From the NCBI GenBank assembly GCA_936928855.1, contig CAKZHZ010000051.1, positions 62,001-126,000 on the forward strand: a stretch of 64,000 nucleotides of DNA. Direction: 5' to 3'. Of the stretch, positions 47,922 to 55,332 are shown piece by piece. Numbering within the stretch: position 1 is the stretch's first letter; each line of letters begins with the position of its first letter. This DNA is from an uncultured Polycyclovorans sp. (GTDB lineage Bacteria; Pseudomonadota; Gammaproteobacteria; Nevskiales; Nevskiaceae). The position numbers and the translations under genes are program-made. The notes under the pieces were generated by a model. The model ran no database searches. It was given only the letters and a program-made list of their open reading frames with translations, and was not told where the DNA came from.

Positions 47922-49028
47922 TCAATCCTCTCGCACGATGTGCAGCGCACTGCGGCGAACAACCGGCAGGCGGCAACTCAGCATGTCGTCGCTTCCACCC
48001 ACGGACTGCATCCAGTGGGTTGCCGCCGCCCGCGCCTCGGGTGACAGCGCGGCAAACACCGCCTGCATCCGCTGCCATTTCCACAACAGGAAGCTGCGCG
48101 CGCGCAACCGGTACGGCTGCCCCTGCATTGGCACGGTGATCGGACCCAGCAATCGCGGGACACGATGTCCACTGGGGATCTCCGCCGACACCGCCCAGTA
48201 CTGCTCCAGGGTGGCCGTCAACATCGGCCAGAATTCGCCGAACACCGACGCGAACAGCGGCGACAGGGTGTCAGGCACCTCATCGTCGGCCAGGAAATCT
48301 CCCGATTCACCGCCTGCGGGTGGGTGCTGCATGCGCTGGATCCAGGCCTGCAGGTGCGGCCGTCGCCCGATCAGGACTCGTGCCGGGTAAGGGTCGCGCC
48401 CGAGGTGCGCGTAGAGCGGGCCGATCAACCCGAAATCGCCGAGACTGGGACGGCCGCCGAACAGGTAGGGATGGTGCGCGAAATGGGCATCGAGCACATC
48501 GCAATAATGCGCCGTCCACGCCACGATGGTGTCCCATTGCGGCGGCTTGACGCCCAGCCCCGGCAGGAAGCTCTGCGGTGTCAGTGCAACCTTCTCGGCC
48601 AACAGATTCTTCAGACGCCGGGGTGCCCACGGCAGCAGGTTGTCGCCCGCCTCGGGTCGCAGCAGCGTGTCGATGTTTTCCTGAAAGTTCCAGCGATAGT
48701 GCATGGCGCTGGGCAGCCAGCACTCGTCCCCCCAGGCCTCGAGCAGACTGGCGGCGACCCGTTGCCGGGGGGTCGTCGGCAATACCGGACCCTGCGGATG
48801 CCGGGCCTCCAGGGTGTCGATGATGTGGGCCGTGTCCTGCAGCCATTCTCCTTCGGGCGTGCGCAGCACCGGCAGCACCAGCGCCCCCGCCTTGCGCACC
48901 AGCCCGGGCGCGGTCCACAAGCGCACCGTCAGGTCGTCGAAGGGCAGTCCCTTGTGGCGCAGATAGGCACGCGTCTTGCCGCTGAACAGCGACATTTCCA
49001 GGCCGTAGTGCCGGTATCGAGCCGCCAC
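47922..49028 (-). CDS. Long glutathione-S-transferase-like protein (paralog 1)
   Basis: A 368-residue protein with an N-terminal thioredoxin/GST-like domain (MSLFSGKTRAYLRHKGLPFDD and VLPVLRTPEGEWLQDTAHIIDTL) and a helical GST-C domain (PYLFGGRPSLGDFGLIGPLYAHLGRDP), plus about 130 extra C-terminal residues. Ordinary GSTs have 200-230 residues. It shares the FSGK start and overall design with the protein at 54190-55332, so the two are paralogs. It starts 1 base after the GST gene's stop and is co-transcribed with it, under the TetR-linked promoter. Substrate unknown. Confidence 0.8.
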   Translation of the reverse strand: MAARYRHYGLEMSLFSGKTRAYLRHKGLPFDDLTVRLWTAPGLVRKAGALVLPVLRTPEGEWLQDTAHIIDTLEARHPQGPVLPTTPRQRVAASLLEAWGDECWLPSAMHYRWNFQENIDTLLRPEAGDNLLPWAPRRLKNLLAEKVALTPQSFLPGLGVKPPQWDTIVAWTAHYCDVLDAHFAHHPYLFGGRPSLGDFGLIGPLYAHLGRDPYPARVLIGRRPHLQAWIQRMQHPPAGGESGDFLADDEVPDTLSPLFASVFGEFWPMLTATLEQYWAVSAEIPSGHRVPRLLGPITVPMQGQPYRLRARSFLLWKWQRMQAVFAALSPEARAAATHWMQSVGGSDDMLSCRLPVVRRSALHIVRED

Positions 49029-49029
49029 C

Positions 49030-49710
49030 TCAGCGGCCCACGGTGCTGCGCGCCGCGGTGGCGAACGCGGTGGCGGCCTTGGCGTCGTCCAGATTCGGCA
49101 GTTTGAACGGCACCTCGATTCCCTTCACACAGGCAGGACGCGCGTACATCGCCTTGAGCCACCGCTGCAGATGCGCCAGGCCGTCCACCGGGATCCCCGA
49201 CCACTTGTGGGTCCGCACCCACGGCCAGGTCGCGATGTCGGCAATGGAATAGTCATCGGCCAGCCATTCCGCTTCGGCCAGGCGGCGATCCAGAACCTCG
49301 AACAGGCGCCGGCCCTCGTTCTGATAGCGCTCGATCACCGGCGGAATCTTCTCCGGAAAGTAGCGAAAGAACACGTTGGCCTGCCCCATCATCGGCCCCA
49401 CGCCCCCCATCTGGAACATCAACCACTGCAGCACACGCGAGCGGCCACGCACGTCGGCAGGCAGCAGACGACCGGTCTTTTCGGCGAGGTAGACCAGGAT
49501 GGCGCCGGACTCGAAAACGGCAAAACCCCCGTTGTCGTGGTCGACCAGGGTCGGGATGCGGCCGTTGGGATTGAGCTGGAGGTACTCCGGGTTGCGCTGC
49601 TCACCCGACAGGATATTGACCGGCTTCACCGTGTAAGGAAGCCCCAGCTCTTCGAGGGCAATGGACACCTTGTGACCGTTGGGGGTTGGCGCGGTGTAGA
49701 GATCGAACAT
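49030..49710 (-). CDS. Glutathione S-transferase, nu-class/YfcG-like
   Basis: A 226-residue [24 protein letters not shown], the cis-proline segment [13 protein letters not shown] and [18 protein letters not shown] are typical of YfcG/YghU-type bacterial GSTs, which show disulfide-bond reductase activity. The ATG at 49710 is preceded by GGAG. The promoter upstream overlaps a candidate operator for the divergent TetR regulator. Confidence 0.92.
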   Translation of the reverse strand: MFDLYTAPTPNGHKVSIALEELGLPYTVKPVNILSGEQRNPEYLQLNPNGRIPTLVDHDNGGFAVFESGAILVYLAEKTGRLLPADVRGRSRVLQWLMFQMGGVGPMMGQANVFFRYFPEKIPPVIERYQNEGRRLFEVLDRRLAEAEWLADDYSIADIATWPWVRTHKWSGIPVDGLAHLQRWLKAMYARPACVKGIEVPFKLPNLDDAKAATAFATAARSTVGR

Positions 49711-49742
49711 GGGCGCTCCGGCAGACGTTACGAGACCGTATG

Positions 49743-49770
49743 ATTCTAGATATTTTTTACATGCTGTCAA
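49743..49770 (-). promoter_or_regulatory. GST promoter with TetR site A
   Basis: On the minus strand a consensus TTGACA (49770-49765) and TAGAAT (49748-49743) are spaced by 16 bases. Site A (49756-49770, minus-strand TTGACAGCATGTAAA) contains the -35 hexamer, so a bound repressor would block RNA polymerase. Two similar sites are at 49834-49848 and 51990-52004. Confidence 0.7.
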
Positions 49771-49833
49771 TATTTAACAATCCTCACAGCAACAGCGTTG
49801 AAAGGCGGGATGACGCATAATGTCCGGGAAAAC

Positions 49834-49848
49834 TTGTCGAGCTGTAAA
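49834..49848 (+). promoter_or_regulatory. TetR site B in the regulator's own leader
   Basis: TTGTCGAGCTGTAAA shares 12 of 15 positions with site C and 11 of 15 with site A. It lies 10 bases before the ATG at 49859, suggesting autoregulation and supporting that start over the ATG at 49820. Confidence 0.6.
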
Positions 49849-49858
49849 ACTGCCGAGC

Positions 49859-50518
49859 ATGCCCCGTAAACCTGCCGCGCCGCGCACCGCTTCCCGTGGC
49901 CCCACCACCCCGGCGGCCAAGCGCACCCGGGCACCGACCAAGCGCGCCTACCTGAGCCGCGACCTGCGCCGGCAAACCCTGTTGGACGTGGCGGCCGGCA
50001 TTGTCGAGCGCGAGGGCTGGTCGGCACTGACGATGAGCGCGCTGGCCGAACAGGGCGGCACCAGCCGTCAGCTGGTGTATCTGCATTTCCCCAATCTGGA
50101 GGAACTGCTCGCCGCCACGGCGCGACTGATCTTCATGGACACCATGCGCGAAACCCAGGCCTCGCTGATGGCGCATCCGCGCGATCTGGTCGCCGCCGTC
50201 AAAGCCGCCGAGGCCGTCAGCCTAGACCTCAATCCCGGCCGCGGGGACGCCCTCTGGCATCTGCTGGCGGGGACCGCGGCCGCCAGCCCTGAACTGGAAA
50301 AGATCCGCCGCCAGCTGCGCACCATGATCATCGGCGTCTGGGCCGAGCCGCTGGCCGAAACCCTCAAGCTCAGCCCCAAGGACGCGCAGGCCTACGCCTG
50401 GATGCTGGTCATGGCGTTCTGGGGCATGCGCCAGCTCATCCGCGATCAGAAAATGCCACGCGCGCAGGGCATCGAGCTGTACGGCACCCTGATTCAACGG
50501 GTGCTCGCCAGCGGCTGA
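49859..50518 (+). CDS. TetR-family transcriptional regulator
   Basis: A 219-residue regulator: a basic, Pro/Ala-rich N-terminal arm of about 30 residues, then the helix-turn-helix domain (LLDVAAGIVEREGWSALTMSALAEQGGTSRQLVYLHFPNLEELL) and an all-helical ligand-binding domain. An upstream ATG at 49820 would add 13 residues but would place operator site B inside the gene. It is divergent from the two GST-like genes and convergent with the DUF1329 gene. Three similar 15-bp sites nearby are its likely targets. Ligand unknown. Confidence 0.9.
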   Translation: MPRKPAAPRTASRGPTTPAAKRTRAPTKRAYLSRDLRRQTLLDVAAGIVEREGWSALTMSALAEQGGTSRQLVYLHFPNLEELLAATARLIFMDTMRETQASLMAHPRDLVAAVKAAEAVSLDLNPGRGDALWHLLAGTAAASPELEKIRRQLRTMIIGVWAEPLAETLKLSPKDAQAYAWMLVMAFWGMRQLIRDQKMPRAQGIELYGTLIQRVLASG

Positions 50519-50526
50519 TCCGGCGC

Positions 50527-51936
50527 CTATCGCCGCAGCGAGCGGCTGCCCAGGGCCTGTGACCGGAAGTAACTATCCTCGAAGTCCTGGTTGAAGTCCG
50601 GGTAGCTGTCGCCGGCGAAGCTGGCCGTCACGAAATAGCGCCCGCTATGCAGGTCGTAGTGCACTTCCGGACTGCCGGTTGTGGCGGGCACGAACGGGAA
50701 GGTGCTCAGATGCGCCTCCTGAAACCGCCACAGCTCACCACGGTCGTCGTAGTTGTCGACCAGCGCGATACTCCAGCTGTCCTCGTCGACATAGAACACC
50801 CGCCGCCGGAAGCTGTGCCGCAGGGCGGGCTTGAGCGTCGCTTCCACCACCCAGACCCGGTGCAACTCGTAGCGCGTGAAGTCGGGGTTGAGGTGGCCCT
50901 TGCCCACCAGCGCCTCGTAGGTGGCACTGGGTTTGATCATGTGCAAGGCGTTGTAGGGGATCAGCATCTCGCGCTTGCCGACGAGGTTCCACTGATAGCG
51001 GTCCAGTGCGCCGTTGAACATGTCGGTCTGGTCATTGAACATCAACCCGTCAGCCGACACCTTGGGATTGTCGTACCCGACATTCGGCGCACGCCGGGTA
51101 CGTCCCATCCCGGGGTTGAACAGCCAGGCATTGCGGCCACCCGAGGTCTGATCGGTGGTCTCGTGCACCAGCAGCATCTGTCCGGCGATCCGCCGCGGCG
51201 AAATCACTTCCTGCAGGTAGTACAGGATCAGACCCTCCTCGATCGCGCTCGGCTGGGTCGGATGACCGTACTTCAGCTTCACGTCCTCGATGATGCGCGC
51301 CAGCTGGAAACTGCCATCGGCCTCAACAATCACCTCATTGTTGAAGCGTCGCACCGCCGCACCCCGGAACTTCAGCTTGTGGTTCCAGATGACCTCGGCG
51401 CCGGTCTGCGGCAGCGGGAATGGAATCCCGAGCCGGGCGCCCCGCAGTTGGTCGGTGCCGACCAGTTCGGCACGGGTGGCGTTGTCGCGCGTGGCGGCGT
51501 CGACCGCTGGCGGCAGAAACGCATGCCGCGCACCTGCATACACCGGCATCCGGTAGCTGGGGTTGCGCTCGAACAGCTTGCGGTGGCCGGCGCTCAAGGT
51601 GTCGGCATGCCGCTCGAGGTTGTCACGGGTGATGGTGAAGAGCGGCGTTTCCGACAGGCCCGCCGGGCGCATGGCGGCCAGCACGGAGGCATCGCCCTCC
51701 GCCTTCAGCGACTCCAGCTCGGCGTGACGGAGCGTGAACTGTTGGCCTTCGAACCCCTCCCGCCCGCGCCAGGGCGGGATACGACCATCCGCATTGCCCG
51801 CCGCCTCCGCGCCCGCCGGCGTCAGTGTGGAACCAAGCGCCTTGGCCGCCTCGGGGGTGACGGCCGCCTCGGCACCCGAGGTCAGCACCAACGCCGCAAT
51901 CCCATACCACCACCTGCCACCGCGTCTGTGGTTCAT
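50527..51936 (-). CDS. DUF1329 exported protein
   Basis: A 469-residue periplasmic protein with a signal peptide (cleavage near AEA-AVT). DUF1329 landmarks include VTPEAAKALGSTLTPAGAE, NADGRIPPW, LVHETTDQTSGGRNAWLFNPGMGRTRRAP and FYVDEDSWSIALVDNYDDRGELWR. The family is regularly encoded with DUF1302 outer-membrane proteins, often also an RND (MMPL) transporter, in loci for sterols, aromatic or other hydrophobic compounds; no transporter is seen here. A strong AGGAGG ribosome-binding site precedes the ATG. Function unknown. Confidence 0.9.
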   Translation of the reverse strand: MNHRRGGRWWYGIAALVLTSGAEAAVTPEAAKALGSTLTPAGAEAAGNADGRIPPWRGREGFEGQQFTLRHAELESLKAEGDASVLAAMRPAGLSETPLFTITRDNLERHADTLSAGHRKLFERNPSYRMPVYAGARHAFLPPAVDAATRDNATRAELVGTDQLRGARLGIPFPLPQTGAEVIWNHKLKFRGAAVRRFNNEVIVEADGSFQLARIIEDVKLKYGHPTQPSAIEEGLILYYLQEVISPRRIAGQMLLVHETTDQTSGGRNAWLFNPGMGRTRRAPNVGYDNPKVSADGLMFNDQTDMFNGALDRYQWNLVGKREMLIPYNALHMIKPSATYEALVGKGHLNPDFTRYELHRVWVVEATLKPALRHSFRRRVFYVDEDSWSIALVDNYDDRGELWRFQEAHLSTFPFVPATTGSPEVHYDLHSGRYFVTASFAGDSYPDFNQDFEDSYFRSQALGSRSLRR

Positions 51937-51962
51937 CCCGTTTCCTCCTGATGGGCGCCCGC

Positions 51963-52020
51963 TTGCGAGGCGCTTGACATGGCGTATACTTTACAGACTG
52001 ACAATTTTGCGTCAAGCGCC
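51963..52020. promoter_or_regulatory. Divergent DUF1329/DUF1302 promoter with TetR site C
   Basis: A perfect inverted repeat GGCGCTTGAC (51969-51978) / GTCAAGCGCC (52011-52020) places TTGACA on the plus strand and TTGACG on the minus strand facing each other. Minus strand: TTGACG (52015-52010), 16 bases, TAAAGT. Plus strand: TTGCGA (51963-51968), 16 bases, TATACT (51985-51990) is the best pair. Site C, TTTACAGACTGACAA (51990-52004), has dyad TT..CAG/CTG..AA and lies between the promoters. Confidence 0.65.
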
Positions 52021-52066
52021 CAAGGACTCTGCTCCCAAGCCGTCATGACGCGGGGGAGGAGAACCC

Positions 52067-54202
52067 ATGAAACGATGCGCAACCGCGGTCGCCATCGCGG
52101 CGCTGAGCACGGCCGTCGACGCCGTCGAGTTCGACCTCGGGCCCGTCAGTGGTGTGCTCAACACGCGTGTTGCCGCTGGCCTGCAGGTTCGCGTGCAGTC
52201 ACGCGACGAACGTCTGATCGGCAAACTGTCGGTGCCGGGACAGCAGGATCTGTGTCGCGCGGACGACTGCCTGTCCGCACGCGGCGATCCCACTCCCAAC
52301 CAGCGCCTGGTGGCCGCACGAGGCGCCTTCTCGGGGGTCAACGAGGACAACGGCAACCTCAACTACGACACCGGCGATCTCACCGCCGCTCTGATCCAGC
52401 TGCGGCCAAAGCTCGATCTCTTCTTCGGCGATTGGCAGCTTCAGGCCTCGGCGCTGTGGTTTCACGATGGCGTCAATGCCGGGTTCGAGGAGCGCCATGC
52501 CGACACGCGCTTCCAACCCTCCCGGACCCCGCGCAGCTCACGCATCGAATCCCAGTTCGCTTCCGGCATCCGCGTCGGCAACGTCTACCTGGCACGCAGT
52601 TTTGCGCTGGGCGGTGAGGAGCTGTTGCTGAAGGTCGGCAATCAGGTGTTGAACTGGGGTGAAGCCAATCTCGTGCAGTTCAACGGGCTTGCCGAACTCA
52701 ATCCACTGGACGCACCGGTCCTCGGATTTCCCGGCTCCGAGATCAGCCAGCTGCAGCTCCACATGCCGATGGCTGTCGCCGGCATGACGCTGGGGCCGAG
52801 CCTGTCGCTGGAGCTGGTGTATCAACTGCAGTGGCGCGCCGCCAAGCTCCCGGCCAGCGGCAGCCTGCTCTCCTTCAGCGACATTGCGGGCGGCGGTCGC
52901 TACGCGATGCTGGGCTTCGGCAACTACAGCGAGGATCCCGAGGCCGCCTTCACGCCCGCGGGCCCGACGGCCCTGGTGTCGCAGGCCAGCCGCACGGCGG
53001 TGCTGCTTGACGAAGACTTCGGCGCCCCCCGCGACAGCGGTCAGTACGGCGCGCGGCTCAGCTATTTCGCCGAGAGGCTCAACAACGGCACCGAGCTCGC
53101 CTTTCATTATCTGCGGTATCACAGCCGCTACCCGATTCTCAGCGGCTTCGCCGCGGAGGCCAGCTGCACCCGCGACGCCGTGCTGCCGGGAATCGCCGGC
53201 GCGCTGCTGGCCTGCCAGGGGTTCAACGCCGCCTTCAACCCCCTGGGGCGGGAACCCCTGCCCGTCGACACCGTGCGCCCGTTCCTCGACTACCCCGAAG
53301 ACATCGATCTTCTGGGCATCAGCTTCAACACCAATGTGGGCGACTGGGTGCTGTCCGGCGAGTGGGCCCATCGCCCCAACCAACCCCTGCAGATCCTCCA
53401 GTCGGATGTGGTTTTTGCCCTGCTGGGGCCGGCCTTCCCCGCGCAGGACCTGCCCATCGGCACGGCGGCACTGGCCGACCCGCAACTGCTGGGGGGCCTG
53501 CCGGCAACGCTACTGGAGCCCTTGGCTGAACTGCGGGCCGCGTTGCCGGTGGATGCTCTGTTCACGCTGCCGGGAGAGCACCAGGCCGTGCCGGATCTGC
53601 TCAGCACCTACCGGGGCATCACCATCGAGGCCGGCCAGCGCGTCCGTGGCTATGAGCGGCTGCGCACCTCGCAATTCACCCTGACCGGCGCCCGCACATT
53701 CGCGCGCAACCCCTTTGCGGCCACCCAGGTGATCCTCGCCATCGAAGCGGCCGCACTGGTGGTGCACGACATGCCGGGTCGCGATCGCCTCTATTTCGAG
53801 GGCGCAGGGGATCGCACCCATCCCAGTGCTGGCGCCGACGGCACCGGCAGCCCCGATGGTCAGCCCGACGCCCGGCGCATCAATCCCACACAGATGACGG
53901 AGGGCTTCGGTGACGACCTCTCCTACGGCTATCGCGCCCTGCTGCGGCTCAGCTACAGCGACCTGCCGGGCGGCGTTCAACTCAACCCCACGGTGCTGTT
54001 CCTGCATGACCTTCGCGGCACCTCCCCCGCGCCCGTCACCAATTTCATCGAGGACCGCCGGGTGATCCTCACCAGTCTGCTGATGGACTTTCGCGACAAC
54101 TGGTCAGCCGGCCTGAGCTATCAGGTCTTCAGTGGTGGCGGCACCCGCCACCGCCTGCGCGATCGGGACAACATGTCGGCTTTCGTCGCCTACGTCTTCT
54201 GA
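52067..54202 (+). CDS. DUF1302 outer-membrane protein
   Basis: A 711-residue exported protein with a signal peptide (about 1-19) and a sequence of alternating amphipathic beta strands ending in the aromatic VAYVF, as expected of an outer-membrane barrel. DUF1302 landmarks are the start FDLGPVSGVLNTRVAAGLQVR, LKVGNQVLNWGEANLVQFNGL, LSGEWAHRPNQPLQ and YRALLRLSYSDLPGGVQLNP. Homologs accompany DUF1329 and are linked to uptake or export of hydrophobic compounds. It is divergent from its usual partner DUF1329, with shared regulation. Its end overlaps the convergent GST-like gene by 13 bases. Confidence 0.9.
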   Translation: MKRCATAVAIAALSTAVDAVEFDLGPVSGVLNTRVAAGLQVRVQSRDERLIGKLSVPGQQDLCRADDCLSARGDPTPNQRLVAARGAFSGVNEDNGNLNYDTGDLTAALIQLRPKLDLFFGDWQLQASALWFHDGVNAGFEERHADTRFQPSRTPRSSRIESQFASGIRVGNVYLARSFALGGEELLLKVGNQVLNWGEANLVQFNGLAELNPLDAPVLGFPGSEISQLQLHMPMAVAGMTLGPSLSLELVYQLQWRAAKLPASGSLLSFSDIAGGGRYAMLGFGNYSEDPEAAFTPAGPTALVSQASRTAVLLDEDFGAPRDSGQYGARLSYFAERLNNGTELAFHYLRYHSRYPILSGFAAEASCTRDAVLPGIAGALLACQGFNAAFNPLGREPLPVDTVRPFLDYPEDIDLLGISFNTNVGDWVLSGEWAHRPNQPLQILQSDVVFALLGPAFPAQDLPIGTAALADPQLLGGLPATLLEPLAELRAALPVDALFTLPGEHQAVPDLLSTYRGITIEAGQRVRGYERLRTSQFTLTGARTFARNPFAATQVILAIEAAALVVHDMPGRDRLYFEGAGDRTHPSAGADGTGSPDGQPDARRINPTQMTEGFGDDLSYGYRALLRLSYSDLPGGVQLNPTVLFLHDLRGTSPAPVTNFIEDRRVILTSLLMDFRDNWSAGLSYQVFSGGGTRHRLRDRDNMSAFVAYVF

Positions 54203-55332
54203 AACCGGTCCCACGGCGTCCCGCCAAAGTAGGCACGCAGTCGCTGCACCGGCGTCAGCCGGGCGATCGGCCGGGCAGGCGCCAGGTCCACCGGTGACAG
54301 CCCCGGCACGGGCGGTAGCGGTGTGGCAAGTGCCGCCACCGCACCACGGTCCGCAAGCCGCGCCGCCACCGTCGCGCGGGCTGCGGACGGCAGCGCGGCA
54401 AAGGCCTGCTGCAGGCTCAGCAGGCAACGCGCCCGGTAGGCCACCACCGGCAGCTGCGGATAGGCGATGCCGCCATAGACGCCACTGAAGTGCCGGGCCC
54501 CGCAGGCAAGCGCGTGGTGGTTGTCCAGCAGGTAGGGCAGATACGCCTGCCCGATGTCGGCCAAGACCGGCTGCCAGGCGGGATCGTCAAAGGCGTCGCC
54601 CGCCAGCGCTGCCGCCATCGGCCGGTCGCCACTGTTCCAGACCCGACTGACCCAGGCCCAGACCCGTGGCGCGGTTGCGGCCATCAGCGCCGCCGGACGC
54701 GGATCCTGCGCGTAGTGGCGGAACATCGGCCCCATCCAGGCGATATCGACGCGGCTGGGTTGTGCCCCCAGCAGAAACGGCCGCTCGGCCAGCAGCGCAT
54801 CCAGCCACTGCAACGCCCGCGGGTACAGGCTGGCCACGGCGTCACGATTGTGCGGCCGCACGCCATCGCCGCGGACAAACACGCGCTGCTGCCGGCGCCG
54901 GAAATACAACCCCATCAGCCACGCCGGGTGCGGCGTGCCACGCGACAGCTCCACACCCAGACGCGCGCCCAGATACCGCGCGTTGTCATCCCACCCCCAG
55001 CGCCACAGCATGGCGGGCCGCCATTGCCACTCGTCGCAGTAATCCTCGACCAGGCGACTCAGAAAGCGCGCCACCGGCGAGACCGGCATCAGCGGGCGAT
55101 CCGGATGCGCCTGCTCCAGCCAATCCAGCAGGGGAGTGGTATCACAGCGCCACTCGCCATCGTCACGCCTGAGCGCCGGCACCTTCATCCACCCGGTCTG
55201 GGGCAGCACTTCGTCGAGCAGGATCTCCGGCGTCACCGTCACCCGCCGGTAGGGGATCCGTTTGACACGCAGCGCCGCCTCCAGCTTGCCGCTGAAATAC
55301 GAGACATCGGACAGGTACACCGTGTAGGTCAC
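54190..55332 (-). CDS. Long glutathione-S-transferase-like protein (paralog 2)
   Basis: A 380-residue protein with an N-terminal thioredoxin/GST-like domain (YLSDVSYFSGKLEAALRVKRIPYRR, MKVPALRRDDGEW) and a helical domain (PFLLGAQPSRVDIAWMGPMFRHYAQDPRP), then a long C-terminal extension ending in TPWDRFQKT. It is a paralog of the 47922-49028 protein. The GTG at 55332 overlaps the DUF3604 stop (GTGA); a GTG four codons earlier is also possible. It is the last gene of the long minus-strand operon, which links the GST-like family with the DUF3604 module. Confidence 0.78.
   Translation of the reverse strand: MTYTVYLSDVSYFSGKLEAALRVKRIPYRRVTVTPEILLDEVLPQTGWMKVPALRRDDGEWRCDTTPLLDWLEQAHPDRPLMPVSPVARFLSRLVEDYCDEWQWRPAMLWRWGWDDNARYLGARLGVELSRGTPHPAWLMGLYFRRRQQRVFVRGDGVRPHNRDAVASLYPRALQWLDALLAERPFLLGAQPSRVDIAWMGPMFRHYAQDPRPAALMAATAPRVWAWVSRVWNSGDRPMAAALAGDAFDDPAWQPVLADIGQAYLPYLLDNHHALACGARHFSGVYGGIAYPQLPVVAYRARCLLSLQQAFAALPSAARATVAARLADRGAVAALATPLPPVPGLSPVDLAPARPIARLTPVQRLRAYFGGTPWDRFQKT

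Noticed and set aside
45343..48390. A 1015-codon open frame antisense to maeB and the GST-like gene
   Set aside because: It is a shadow of high-GC coding DNA: maeB on the other strand is fully conserved, and the antisense translation is low-complexity with no domain.
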